DNA of 64,000 bases, taken from assembly GCA_902791985.1 (NCBI GenBank), contig CADAYD010000003.1, positions 21,736-85,735 on the forward strand, read 5' to 3'. The position numbers and the translations under genes are program-made. The notes under the pieces are model-generated. The model saw only the letters and a program-made list of their open reading frames with translations. It made no database searches and was not told where the DNA came from. This stretch comes from an uncultured bacterium. Lineage in GTDB: Bacteria > Cyanobacteriota > Vampirovibrionia > Gastranaerophilales > Gastranaerophilaceae. Numbering within the stretch: the stretch's first letter is position 1; every line of letters starts with the position of its first letter. Positions 28,589-39,328 of the stretch are shown here, piece by piece.

Positions 28589-29248
28589 TCATTCGCTTAT
28601 TGTATGAGTAAGCGAAACAGGAGCAATAAATATTATCAAATGTCTTTCGCCAACAGGCAGCTTTGTATGAGCACCCATTGAGCGTTTTCCTCCCGGTCTC
28701 ATTTGTAACGTTGCCCCTCTGTGAATCCAAGATATTCCTTGATAAGTGTCCTGATAATGGGGCATTCTTACCCACTCTGCAGGAGCAGTGAGCTCACCTC
28801 CGATAAGATTGTTGTTTGTAGTATAAATATAAGCTTTTACATTTTGTTCGTAATTGTCGGGGTAAACAAGTTTTGTTATTTTGACTTTCATTGAAGCATT
28901 TGTACCTACAATCGGATCATTAATCTTCTCTATATAACCATAAAAAACCGTATTTTCAGGAATAACTTTTATATCTCCTACATACAAATCATTTGTTGAA
29001 ACGAATTTTACTTTATAACCGACAGGGCAATTTTGCGTAGATATTTCCTGCATATTTATAACAGGAACAACAATCCCTGCGGGAATTTCAACACTGGCTT
29101 GCTCTCTTAATTCCACTCTAACATCAGGTAATTCGTCTTTAACAGACTCCTGAGTTTGAGTATCACTATCAGCGACCTCGTCAGCCAGAGAAAATCCGGT
29201 ACCTAATAAAGAAAATACCATTAAGATTAATATTAAAAACCTTTTCAT
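28589..29248 (-). CDS. Exported protein of unknown function
   Basis: 219 residues with an N-terminal signal peptide (MKRFLILILMVFSLLGTGFS, about 1-23) and a beta-rich periplasmic body. Residues near 95-125 (FVSTNDLYVGDIKVIPENTV) match the neighbouring 237-residue exported protein. The segment near 165-200 has conserved-looking Trp, His and Gly residues (GISWIHRGATLQMRPGGKRS). It lies between dus and its paralogue in the minus-strand run. No known family assigned. Confidence 0.75.
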   Translation of the reverse strand: MKRFLILILMVFSLLGTGFSLADEVADSDTQTQESVKDELPDVRVELREQASVEIPAGIVVPVINMQEISTQNCPVGYKVKFVSTNDLYVGDIKVIPENTVFYGYIEKINDPIVGTNASMKVKITKLVYPDNYEQNVKAYIYTTNNNLIGGELTAPAEWVRMPHYQDTYQGISWIHRGATLQMRPGGKRSMGAHTKLPVGERHLIIFIAPVSLTHTISE

Positions 29249-29281
29249 AACAACATAATTATAACAATTTTTTTGAATATA

Positions 29282-30271
29282 TCAAGATAATTCTAAATCT
29301 TTTTCTATAACCTTGAAATATTCAAGCAATTTGTTATAACTTTCTTCTTTTATCAGAACCCCTCTGTATTTTGAGGCATTTTGTATCCCTGAGATATAAT
29401 ACGGATAAAACTTTCTAAAGAATTTTACCCCAATCATTTCCCCGCGCAATTCTACTTCTTGCGCCAAGTGTTTTTTCATTATCTTCAATTTTTCACTAAT
29501 CGACGGAGCAGGTAAAATTTCATTCGTATTGAAATAATGGTCAATTCTATATAATAGGGTTGGATCACCTAAAACTCCTCGTCCGACTGCAACTCCGTCT
29601 GCACCGCTTTGTTTTACACACTCAATTGCACTTTCAACACTTGTTATATCACCATTTGCAAAAACAGGAACATCTACATTATTTTTTAAATCTCTGATTT
29701 TCTCCCAGTCTGCTTTTCCTGAGTACATTTGTGATCTGGTACGCGCATGGATTGTTATGAATTCCGCTCCTGCTTCCTGCATTTTTTGCCCAAATTCGAC
29801 GTAATTCATATCATCTTGAGTATAACCAAGACGAAATTTTACACTTACAGGCAATTCAGTACCTTCTTTTACTGCCTGAACAATATCATAAGCAAGCTCA
29901 GGCTCACGCATTAACGCCGAACCGTCATGACCACAAACAACCTTTCTGACAGGACAGCCCATATTTATATCTATAATATCAGCAACTTCCGACAATTTTC
30001 TTGCCGCATCCTGCATCATAAACGGTTTATGCCCGCATATTTGATAAGCAATCGGATGATGAGAATTATCAAGCATCAAAATATCCGTTTGATTTCGATT
30101 TTGTGCTAAAAATTCCGAACTTATCATTTCTGTTGTAATAAGACAATTTTTGCAATAACTTCTTATAATACTACGCAATACATAATCTGTTATTCCGGCC
30201 ATCGGGGCAAGAGAAACTTTTGATTTTAATACATTTGATATTTTATTTTTTTGCGGCTGAAGTATTGGCAT
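29282..30271 (-). CDS. dusB: tRNA-dihydrouridine synthase (Dus family)
   Basis: A 329-residue FMN enzyme that reduces specific uridines in tRNA D-loops using NADPH. Visible motifs: LAPMAGITDYVLR near 21-33, IDINMGCPVRKVV near 97-109 with the catalytic Cys in the MGCP loop, ITIHARTRSQMYSGKADW near 172-189, and GDITSVESA with GADGVAVGRGVLGDP near 210-240. DusB is the closest general assignment; the exact target uridine is not predictable here. It overlaps the upstream TPR gene by 29 bases. Confidence 0.93.
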   Translation of the reverse strand: MPILQPQKNKISNVLKSKVSLAPMAGITDYVLRSIIRSYCKNCLITTEMISSEFLAQNRNQTDILMLDNSHHPIAYQICGHKPFMMQDAARKLSEVADIIDINMGCPVRKVVCGHDGSALMREPELAYDIVQAVKEGTELPVSVKFRLGYTQDDMNYVEFGQKMQEAGAEFITIHARTRSQMYSGKADWEKIRDLKNNVDVPVFANGDITSVESAIECVKQSGADGVAVGRGVLGDPTLLYRIDHYFNTNEILPAPSISEKLKIMKKHLAQEVELRGEMIGVKFFRKFYPYYISGIQNASKYRGVLIKEESYNKLLEYFKVIEKDLELS

Positions 30272-32390
30272 TTTCTCTTAATTCCTCTGCCCTTGCTTTT
30301 GCATATTTTTTGTAATCATCATCCTCAACATCTGAATTAGCATATAGCTCATAATATTTTATAGCATCTTCATACTTATTTAGAGCATCATAATTTGATG
30401 CTATCATATAATTACATATTTTAAAATCTTTATTCAATGCAATGGCATTCTTCAAATCTTTGACAGCCTCATATCTCCTGCCTTTTGCATCATATATCAT
30501 ACCTCGATAATAAAGCGCATAATCATTTTTTTCATTTTTTTCAAGAAGCTTATTTAAATCCGCAAGACTTTCATCGTATTTTTCCGCTTCATAATTAGCA
30601 ATTGCGTTATTTAAAAGATTTGAATCCTCCGCTTCATTAATAGATTTTAAATATTCATGTGCCTGAGTATTATTTTTATTAAATGCAATAGCCTTCCCTA
30701 AATAATTTTTTGCATTTTCGTAATCTTCTTTCTCTCCATACAAGACTGCAATATAATATGCAATATCCGAATCAACTTTCTTTAAATCTAAAGCTTTTTT
30801 ATAATATTCAATAGCATTATCTTTATCTCCCATTTCTTGATAGGATGTTGCAGCCCCTAGCATTGTATTAACAGTCGGCGGAGTTATTGCAATATATGCC
30901 ATTGCTGCTTGTTCATAACACTTACTTTTATACAACTCGGCTGCAGCCGTCATTTTTGTATCATATAGCATATTTTCAATATTTTTAATATTAGCTGATA
31001 TTTTTTCATCTCCGGGATACTTATCCTGAACTGATTTTAATGTATTTATTGCATCGTTGTATCTGCCTGCTTGTGCTTGAGCAAGCGCAATATTGACATA
31101 AATTTCAGAATTCGGAGATCCGGCAGTCAATTCAATGGTTTCATTATACATATAGATTGCATCGTCAATTTTATTTGCCCTATGAAGTTCTAAAGCATAA
31201 TCATATATAACATCCGCTTGAGTATTTTTGGGCAGATTAACCTTTACATAATCAACAAATTGGATAGGAGTAGAAGATTTTTTCACATTATCAAGCATTT
31301 GTTTCTTAATTATTACATTCTCGGGATCAACTAAAAGAACTTTTTTATAAGCCTCTTGGGCAATTTTATTATCCCCGAGTTTTTCGTAACATTGCGCTCT
31401 GTAAACATTTGCAAGGACATTATCCGGATACAAAATCAGAACTGATTCATACGCTTTAATCGCCGTTTTATAATCCTCTTTTTGCTGATACAAAGTACCT
31501 ACATTAATTCGCGTATTTATATTAGAAGGATCGTAAGATTCAGCTTTTTTATAATAAGACAACGCCTCATCAAGTCTGTTTTCCTTCTGCAGCACAGCAC
31601 CCATATTGGCATTGAAGTTTGCACTTGTCGGATTTTCATTTAGCTTTTTAACGAAAATTCTTTCTAATACATACAAAAGCTCTTTATCATCTTGACGCGC
31701 TTTTGACAAAACATAAGAATATTCTTTCAGTGCATCGTCACTATTATCCATATCGTCGAGAGCTTTTGCATATGTTAATCTTAAATTTAAATCAGAAGGT
31801 GCAACCGCAACAGCTTTTTTGTAATATTCTACTGATTTTTTCTTATTCCCCAAAAGAGCCATTATATCGCCAATTTGCTCAAAACTTGATTTTTGTAAAT
31901 TCTTTGCCCCAAGAGAGTGATTAAATTCATACGCAGCAGCAGCAAAATTCCCCTCTGCACGTAGTTTTCTGGCATTGTTAAATCTGTTTTGAGGACTTCT
32001 GTCGTAATTCATTTCCGTTAAACATCTGTCCAAATTACTGACAACTTGATCAATCGCTTGCGCTGAATTACTTACATCTCTATCGTCAGGATAATATTTT
32101 AAATAGAACAACGCACTACGATAATCGTCCGCCGCCTTATCCCAAGACTTACTTTTATTCGCATAGTCAGTACCCCTTGCAAGATATGCATTAATCAATC
32201 CTATACGAGCAGATTTGTCTTTATAATTAATGCGTAAAGCGCTCTTAAATTCGGAAATTGCACCGGAATATTGATATTGAGATAAGTAACTCTGACCTAA
32301 ATCAAAATGCTCTTTAAAATCCGCAAAGGCTCCTGTACCAATAAAACAGACCGATAAAACCAAGCTCAATATCAACGATAATTTTTTCAT
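30243..32390 (-). CDS. Exported TPR-repeat protein
   Basis: 715 residues: a signal peptide (about 1-23, ending GAFA), then tetratricopeptide repeats along almost the whole length, e.g. ALSYYKKAESYDPSNINTRI, AIKAYESVLILYPDNVLANV and AIEYYKKALDLKKVDSDIAY. TPR solenoids act as protein-binding scaffolds. The signal peptide and downstream tonB/exb genes point to an envelope assembly or transport role. It has AAGGGA before its ATG and probably heads the operon through to exbD. Confidence 0.88.
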   Translation of the reverse strand: MKKLSLILSLVLSVCFIGTGAFADFKEHFDLGQSYLSQYQYSGAISEFKSALRINYKDKSARIGLINAYLARGTDYANKSKSWDKAADDYRSALFYLKYYPDDRDVSNSAQAIDQVVSNLDRCLTEMNYDRSPQNRFNNARKLRAEGNFAAAAYEFNHSLGAKNLQKSSFEQIGDIMALLGNKKKSVEYYKKAVAVAPSDLNLRLTYAKALDDMDNSDDALKEYSYVLSKARQDDKELLYVLERIFVKKLNENPTSANFNANMGAVLQKENRLDEALSYYKKAESYDPSNINTRINVGTLYQQKEDYKTAIKAYESVLILYPDNVLANVYRAQCYEKLGDNKIAQEAYKKVLLVDPENVIIKKQMLDNVKKSSTPIQFVDYVKVNLPKNTQADVIYDYALELHRANKIDDAIYMYNETIELTAGSPNSEIYVNIALAQAQAGRYNDAINTLKSVQDKYPGDEKISANIKNIENMLYDTKMTAAAELYKSKCYEQAAMAYIAITPPTVNTMLGAATSYQEMGDKDNAIEYYKKALDLKKVDSDIAYYIAVLYGEKEDYENAKNYLGKAIAFNKNNTQAHEYLKSINEAEDSNLLNNAIANYEAEKYDESLADLNKLLEKNEKNDYALYYRGMIYDAKGRRYEAVKDLKNAIALNKDFKICNYMIASNYDALNKYEDAIKYYELYANSDVEDDDYKKYAKARAEELRENANTSAAKK

Positions 32391-32576
32391 GCTTAAATCC
32401 CTTCTTAGGTTAATTCTATAATATTTTTTTCAATATGTATATACACTCGGAGGATAATTTACATTTGTCTATTCAATAATTTAACATTTTAAACAATATT
32501 TGAAAATTATTCACATAAATTTACAAACACTGACTTTAGAAAGCAAAAAATTATTTTTTTGTTTTTTTTTAATGAT

Positions 32577-33368
32577 ATGCATATTTCATCAATTAATAAC
32601 ATACAATCAAGTAATAAATTCAATCCTCATTTTACAAGCTGTACAAGAATTTATAAACCGGAAACCGTTACAAATAAAAATATATTTTCAACGGATACGG
32701 TAAGAACAACATCAAACATTTTCAGATACGATGAAGATTGGAATTTTTTGATGGAATATATTATGTGGAATTTCGTCGGAATTGATAAGGTAAACATATA
32801 TTCTTTAGGGTGTTCTGACGGTTCGGAAGCATACACGTATGCAATGTATATATACGATAAATTACCTGAAAATCTTTTAAAAAAATATACCCCGATTTTT
32901 GCCTGTGACATTGACTCAGAAATAATTAAAGCCGCAAAATCAGGCAAAATTAATCTGTCAAAATATGATATTGATAATATTAACATACATCTAAAACACG
33001 GGAAAAATTATATAAAAGAAAAAAAAGGAATTCTAAAAATAAAAAATAATATAACAACTAACGAAAAAGCATATGAGATAATCCCTGAAATACGTAAAAT
33101 GGTCGAATTTAAGCAATCGGATATTTTAACCGAACTCAAAAAAATTGAAGACGAAGGTAATTCTGTAATTAATATAAGAAATGTATTTCCCTATATGAGT
33201 GAAAAATATGCGAATGAAGTTCTTGAAACACTTGCCCAGAAATTAAAAAGCGGCAGCATATTTGTATTCGGTCATTATGACCACAGAATCCCAAATTTCA
33301 GACAACGCTTGCATGATTTAGGCTTTTATTCCCCTGTTCAAAACGGCAACTTTGTCCAAAAAATTTAA
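32577..33368 (+). CDS. CheR-type SAM methyltransferase-like protein with N-terminal NPHFTS motif
   Basis: About 263 residues. The core follows CheR: YSLGCSDGSEAYTYAMYI near 75-92 (SAM-binding motif I, CheR GCSTGEEPYS), ACDIDSEIIKAAKSG near 112-126, and VINIRNVFPYMSEKYANEVL near 197-216 (CheR CRNVLIYF). The N-terminal helical CheR domain is replaced by about 60 residues containing FNPHFTS near 15-21, the motif shared with other large proteins here. No chemotaxis genes are nearby. The ATG at 32577 directly follows TTAATGAT with no ribosome site, so the mRNA may be leaderless. Confidence 0.7.
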   Translation: MHISSINNIQSSNKFNPHFTSCTRIYKPETVTNKNIFSTDTVRTTSNIFRYDEDWNFLMEYIMWNFVGIDKVNIYSLGCSDGSEAYTYAMYIYDKLPENLLKKYTPIFACDIDSEIIKAAKSGKINLSKYDIDNINIHLKHGKNYIKEKKGILKIKNNITTNEKAYEIIPEIRKMVEFKQSDILTELKKIEDEGNSVINIRNVFPYMSEKYANEVLETLAQKLKSGSIFVFGHYDHRIPNFRQRLHDLGFYSPVQNGNFVQKI

Positions 33369-33369
33369 A

Positions 33370-34662
<1,293 letters not shown>

Positions 34663-34695
34663 TTAAAGGTATTTTATCATAAACTATTTATAAAA

Positions 34696-35169
34696 CTATT
34701 CCTCATAACTATTTGCTCTCACAACAAAATTGAAATTAACAGTAATACTGTCTTTTGAAAAGGACAGAGGCAACGGAGGCAAAGGAGAAGCCTTTCTTAA
34801 TGCTGCCAAAGCAGATTCATCTACTCTTTTATCTCCTGAAGATTGCGCAACTTGCTCATCAATAACATGACCGTTTTTTAATATAGTAAAGCGCAAGATA
34901 ACTTCAGAATCCTTATTAACCGCAGGTGGCTGCCATTCCCCGCTGATTTGCTTATGCATTTCTTCAAGATATGGTTGGAATTCCGGACTTCCAGAGCGAT
35001 TGGCAGAGCCTTGATTCTGAGCAGATGCCGTATTAGCCTTTGCTGCACCTTTTAATTCATAAGAATGGTCTCCTAAAACGATAGTAAACGTTAATATTAT
35101 AAACGCCAAACCTATAAAAATTAAAAAGCCCTTTGTCATTTTATCCATACCTTTTTTCTGTTCCGCCAT
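34696..35169 (-). CDS. Short TonB-family protein
   Basis: About 157 residues: N-terminal cytoplasmic stretch, one membrane helix (about 14-33), a short Ser/Asn linker and a TonB C-terminal-like domain (FQPYLEEMHKQISGEWQPP, then ILRFTILKNGHVIDEQVAQSSG). It is much shorter than the main TonB at 26.5 kb, so it would reach less far across the periplasm. The ATG at 35169 has AAAGGAG upstream; a TTG seven codons earlier overlaps mtnA and has no site. Location between mtnA and ahcY gives no functional hint. Confidence 0.83.
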   Translation of the reverse strand: MAEQKKGMDKMTKGFLIFIGLAFIILTFTIVLGDHSYELKGAAKANTASAQNQGSANRSGSPEFQPYLEEMHKQISGEWQPPAVNKDSEVILRFTILKNGHVIDEQVAQSSGDKRVDESALAALRKASPLPPLPLSFSKDSITVNFNFVVRANSYEE

Positions 35170-35182
35170 AAAAATTACTCCT

Positions 35183-36238
35183 TTATTCAAATACTTTTGC
35201 TATAGAATCCTTATAATCGGGTTTTAGTATCCCTTTTTCAGTAATAATTCCTGTTATAAGTTCATGAGGTGTAACATCAAAACCAGGGTTAATAATTTTT
35301 ACCCCTTCCGAACAAATTCGTTTTCCGTTTATAATTGTAACTTCCTCGTGATTACGTTCTTCAATAATTATTTCATCTCCGGTTTTTATAGAAGTATCGA
35401 TAGTAGACAGAGGCGCTGCAACATAGAACGGGATATTGTGATATTTAGCGGCAATTGCAACAGTATATGTGCCTATTTTATTTGCCGCATCCCCATTAGC
35501 AGCAATCCTGTCCGCCCCAACACAAACCATATCAATCATACCTTTTTTCATGAAATATGAACACATCCCGTCAGTAATAAGAGTAACAGGAATCCCATCC
35601 ATTACAAGCTCTAACGTGGTAATACGAGCCCCCTGCTGACGAGGTCTTGTTTCATCTGCAAATACCTGAATTGTCGAATCATTTGCGTATGCACTGCGTA
35701 CAACCCCGAGTGCCGTACCATACCCTACGGTTGCAAGAGCTCCCGCATTACAATGCGTAAGAATAGTCGCACCTTTAGGAACAACCATTGCACCGTAATC
35801 ACCAATTCTTTTATTTATTTCGATATCCTCAAGCTCTAATTTTTTCCCATTAATTTTTAGTTCGTTAATCAAGGAATCGATATCAGAAGAACAGCTTTTT
35901 ATAATATTTTTTTGCTTTTCCACTGCCCAATATAAATTTACGGCAGTTGGGCGAGAAGTTACAAGATAATCTGATTTTTTGATTAATTCATTCTTGAATT
36001 CCTCAAAATTTAAGTTTTGTTTTTGAAGCTCTTGAGCATACAAAACAACCCCATGCGCTCCGGCAATACCGATAGCAGGCGCACCGCGAACAATCATTGT
36101 TTTTATTGCATCAAACATCTCATCGCCAGTTTTGATATCAATATAAACAAACTTGTCAGGGAACTTCGTTTGATCAACCATTCTGGAATAAGAGTCTATC
36201 CATTCTATTGTTCTAATTTTTGATTCAAAATTTGCCAT
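35183..36238 (-). CDS. mtnA: Methylthioribose-1-phosphate isomerase
   Basis: 351 residues of the MtnA/eIF2B-alpha-like fold: MIVRGAPAIGIAGAHG near 47-62, SRPTAVNLYWA near 94, LTHCNAGALATVGYGTALGV near 161 with the catalytic Cys, ETRPRQQGARITT near 196, and the VGADRIAANGDAANKIGTY block near 241. It isomerises methylthioribose-1-phosphate to the ribulose form in methionine salvage. The rest of the salvage pathway is not in the window, but ahcY nearby also belongs to methyl-group metabolism. Confidence 0.94.
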   Translation of the reverse strand: MANFESKIRTIEWIDSYSRMVDQTKFPDKFVYIDIKTGDEMFDAIKTMIVRGAPAIGIAGAHGVVLYAQELQKQNLNFEEFKNELIKKSDYLVTSRPTAVNLYWAVEKQKNIIKSCSSDIDSLINELKINGKKLELEDIEINKRIGDYGAMVVPKGATILTHCNAGALATVGYGTALGVVRSAYANDSTIQVFADETRPRQQGARITTLELVMDGIPVTLITDGMCSYFMKKGMIDMVCVGADRIAANGDAANKIGTYTVAIAAKYHNIPFYVAAPLSTIDTSIKTGDEIIIEERNHEEVTIINGKRICSEGVKIINPGFDVTPHELITGIITEKGILKPDYKDSIAKVFE

Positions 36239-36250
36239 TTTAATTTTCCT

Positions 36251-36709
36251 TTACTCGTAGTGTTTTTTTTCATATAAATCACGAATTAAATTTATAACAT
36301 AATACGTTACAAATCCTGAAAAAGCATTTGTTGTCGCTGTTAAAACTCCAATAAAAAATACAATAAGAATTAATAACCATATCGGAGAATTCATTATAAT
36401 AGCTGTTAAAACATAATTAGTTGTATATTTTATAGTTAAGAATAATATTGCGTTAACAATCGAATAAGAAAAGGAAAAAGCAATATTAGCACAAAAACCG
36501 ACAGCAGCACCTCCGACGATACTATCTTTAGTTGTTGTTAAATCAAATTTACCGGCCATTATCAGTAAAACCATAACAACAGGGGCACATAAAAATAATG
36601 TTGAAAAAAGTGCTATCCCTCCTATATATGGCACCCCTGCAATAATACCTAATATTGCCCCAACCAGTAATCCGGATATTATTAAATATTTTAATACTGC
36701 ATTATTCAT
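36251..36709 (-). CDS. Four-helix membrane protein of unknown function
   Basis: 152 residues with four strongly hydrophobic helices (about 5-28, 32-52, 68-95 and 108-135), and a charged C-terminal tail (LIRDLYEKKHYE). Glycine-rich first helices (GAILGIIAGVPYIGG) suggest tight packing. No family is recognised. It lies 12 bases upstream of mtnA and 31 downstream of ruvC on the same strand, probably co-transcribed. Confidence 0.65.
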   Translation of the reverse strand: MNNAVLKYLIISGLLVGAILGIIAGVPYIGGIALFSTLFLCAPVVMVLLIMAGKFDLTTTKDSIVGGAAVGFCANIAFSFSYSIVNAILFLTIKYTTNYVLTAIIMNSPIWLLILIVFFIGVLTATTNAFSGFVTYYVINLIRDLYEKKHYE

Positions 36710-36740
36710 AAATATATACTACCATTTCTCATATAAAAAC

Positions 36741-37232
36741 TCAATTTTTATATGCATCTAAAAGCGCATTACTTCTTGTATAAGATATGGCTATCGCAAT
36801 TGCATCCACCGTATCATCGAGCTTGGGCAAAATCTCAGTATCTAAAGAAATTTTAACCATTTGTTCAACTTCTTTTTTGGTTGCTCTACCATATCCTGTC
36901 AACATTTGTTTTACTTCAATAGGAGTAAATTCAAAAACCGGCAAGTTGTATTCGTTTAAAACTAATAAAATAACCCCCCTTGCATGCGCTACAGGCATTA
37001 CGGTTGTATAATTTCGAAAGAAGAATAATTTTTCTATTGCACAAACATCCGGATTATATTTTTCGATAATCAACTTTAAATCCGTATAAATTTCATTTAA
37101 TCTTTCGCCCTCAGATTTGTCCTTTGAAGTCTGGATAGAACCCGAATTTGTTAAAACGGCTTTCTTCCCGTCAAATTCTAATATTGCATACCCGACAATC
37201 GCCATTCCGGGGTCAATTCCTAATATTTTCAT
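36741..37232 (-). CDS. ruvC: Holliday junction resolvase RuvC
   Basis: A 163-residue RNase H-fold nuclease that cuts Holliday junctions with RuvAB. Catalytic acids appear as LGIDPGMAIVGYA (Asp6 region), AIEKLFFFRN near 67 (Glu), and DDTVDAIAIAI near 140 (Asp pair). The ATG at 37232 is favoured by the canonical MKILGIDPG start. There is no ribosome site; TATAAT ends seven bases before the ATG, so the transcript is predicted to be leaderless. Confidence 0.95.
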   Translation of the reverse strand: MKILGIDPGMAIVGYAILEFDGKKAVLTNSGSIQTSKDKSEGERLNEIYTDLKLIIEKYNPDVCAIEKLFFFRNYTTVMPVAHARGVILLVLNEYNLPVFEFTPIEVKQMLTGYGRATKKEVEQMVKISLDTEILPKLDDTVDAIAIAISYTRSNALLDAYKN

Positions 37233-37238
37233 GCCAAT

Positions 37239-37267
37239 ATTATACAAAATTTAAAATATTTTGATAA
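37239..37267 (-). promoter_or_regulatory. ruvC promoter giving a leaderless start
   Basis: TTATCA, 17 bases, then TATAAT (37239-37244 on the minus strand), followed by six bases and the ATG. The expected transcription start coincides with the start codon. Confidence 0.6.
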
Positions 37268-37588
37268 ATTTTATACAATTCTACATAATTTTGTCTTTTT
37301 ATTATCATTTTTTACATTAATATCGGCAACTTAATAAAAATTTACAAATATTTTTTTTGATTTTTTTGCATAATTTTAAACAAATTTGAAGAAAAATAGC
37401 TATTTTTTTTACATTTTTGATAAAAATTCATTCTAAAAAGTTATATTTTTAGAAAATTATGCAAAAATTCATCTTTACATTAATTTTACATTTCCTCCGA
37501 AATGCGCAATTTTTATTTTGCCCAACTTTTAATTAATATGTACTTTGGTTATAATGAAAAGGCAGTTTGGTAGTAAAACAAGCAATAT
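37268..37588 (+). other. AT-rich divergent intergenic region
   Basis: No gene is seen in about 320 bases between ruvC and the membrane paralogue pair. A TATAAT at 37550-37555 lies 33 bases before the plus-strand ATG; I find no good upstream hexamer and no strong ribosome site before that ATG. Confidence 0.4.
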
Positions 37589-39328
37589 ATGATAAGTAAA
37601 GTTGAATTAGGTAGTGTAAATAGTAAGAATAGAACCCCTCAAGACCAAATTAGCACAAACAAGAAAGTGTCTAATCCGAGTTTTACCGGTATTGGTGATT
37701 TGGTATTGAGAGGAATACAAACTTGTGAAGCCAATCCGATGATAAACGTTTCGGTATTGGATTTATCTACTGCCATTTTGCCAAGAACAATTGTTGAAAC
37801 ATTTATCGGCTCAAAGAAAAAAGATGAAAACGGAGAAAAACAAAAACGTCACTTGAATATATTTGGCGGCTTTGAAGCATTCAGACGCGAATCATCAGGG
37901 CTTATTATTAACTGCTTAATCCCGAGTTTCATCGTTATTGGAGTTGCAAAACTACTTAACAGACCTATTATGGGCGGCTTCAAAGAATCTAATCTAACCA
38001 AATCGTGGGCAAACAGCGAAGCTATTGACAGCATCAACAAGTACTTTACATCAGCAAAAGGTAAAGACAAGGAAGAACAGATTTATAATGCCTTAAAAGA
38101 CATGACGTTAGACCTGCATGGTGTCGACGGAGAAAAAGAGAAAGCATTCAAAGATATTCTTGCAAATGATGCTGAATATGAAAAACTGCTCAAGAAAACT
38201 GCAAATAACATTATTACCGACAATAAAGAATTGTCCCATTCTAAATTCAAATTTGTAAATGCGTTCAAAAAATTCTTCGGTATTAAATCGTACAAAAATT
38301 ACACCGATGATTTGTATGAATACATTGTAAATAAAACAGGTACAGCAGAAAACTTGAGATTTACTGAGCAGAAAGGTTATTCTACAAGTAATTTAAGACA
38401 TTTACTTGATAGCAGCAGCGATATATTACGCGCATCTGTAGAAGAAAATCTCTCTGCCGGTTCAAAAGAATACACTAAATATATTTCTAAAGCAAAAAAA
38501 CTTGTAAATGCAAAGAGCGCAATTGGTTTACTTGGTTTAATTATCCCACTGGCAATATCAGCCCAACCGATTAACCGTTGGATTACTCATAAACTTTCAG
38601 GTAAGGCAGGTGCTCCAATCTATAACGATGATAAAGACAGACATCTAACCCACGAAGAAAAGAAAAAATTGACTGCCGAAAAATTCTTTGCAGTACCTTT
38701 AATGTGGGCTGTAGCCGGATTGTCAATGCTTTTAGACAGACCTAGCCTAAAAATGTTCCAATTTAAAAATATATTCCCAACTATGGATCAGGCAAGAATC
38801 ATTTCTGCTGCGACATTCTCAAGCCGTATTGCTGCTTCGGAAGATTCTAACGAATTAAAAGAAAATACAATCAGAGATATTGCAACATTCTCAAGCTTCT
38901 ATTTCTTAGGTGACTACGCCGCTAAAGCGATTGCAACAATTATCCAAAAACATTCTAAAAATGTCACTTTAATAAATAAACTTAAAGAATTGGATCCGAA
39001 AGCAAATATGCTTCAAAAAATCTGGCATTGGGCAAAACATACCGCAATGAAATCATCTGATGAATTAGAAGCAATAAAAGACACAGCATTAAGAACAAGA
39101 AGCAAAAATTTAAGAGCACTTTGTCAGGCAGGGAATTTAGTATTCTCTTTATTATCTCTCGGACTATTTATCCCATTATATACAAGAACCCAGACTAACA
39201 AAAAGCAAAAAGAATTAGCACAAAAACAAGCTCAAGCACTCGCAGCCTCAGAAGTTTTTACGGGCAGTCCGTCAAAATCTCCTGTGTTCAAGGCTTTTTC
39301 GTTAGGCAGTACAAAAAAGGCAGCATAG
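37589..39328 (+). CDS. Large membrane protein with N-terminal NPSFTG motif (tandem paralogue 1)
   Basis: 579 residues of unknown function. The N-terminus (MISKVELGS...) is polar for 28 residues and ends in NPSFTGIGD (29-37), the shared motif. Several hydrophobic segments follow (about 110-128, 305-325, 365-385 and 525-545), so it is probably an inner-membrane protein. Sequence blocks shared with the next gene include LPRTI, RRES, QPINRW and the FPTMDQARIISAATFSSR...NELKENT region, showing a tandem duplication with divergence. Its stop codon directly abuts the next ATG. No known family recognised. Confidence 0.75.
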   Translation: MISKVELGSVNSKNRTPQDQISTNKKVSNPSFTGIGDLVLRGIQTCEANPMINVSVLDLSTAILPRTIVETFIGSKKKDENGEKQKRHLNIFGGFEAFRRESSGLIINCLIPSFIVIGVAKLLNRPIMGGFKESNLTKSWANSEAIDSINKYFTSAKGKDKEEQIYNALKDMTLDLHGVDGEKEKAFKDILANDAEYEKLLKKTANNIITDNKELSHSKFKFVNAFKKFFGIKSYKNYTDDLYEYIVNKTGTAENLRFTEQKGYSTSNLRHLLDSSSDILRASVEENLSAGSKEYTKYISKAKKLVNAKSAIGLLGLIIPLAISAQPINRWITHKLSGKAGAPIYNDDKDRHLTHEEKKKLTAEKFFAVPLMWAVAGLSMLLDRPSLKMFQFKNIFPTMDQARIISAATFSSRIAASEDSNELKENTIRDIATFSSFYFLGDYAAKAIATIIQKHSKNVTLINKLKELDPKANMLQKIWHWAKHTAMKSSDELEAIKDTALRTRSKNLRALCQAGNLVFSLLSLGLFIPLYTRTQTNKKQKELAQKQAQALAASEVFTGSPSKSPVFKAFSLGSTKKAA

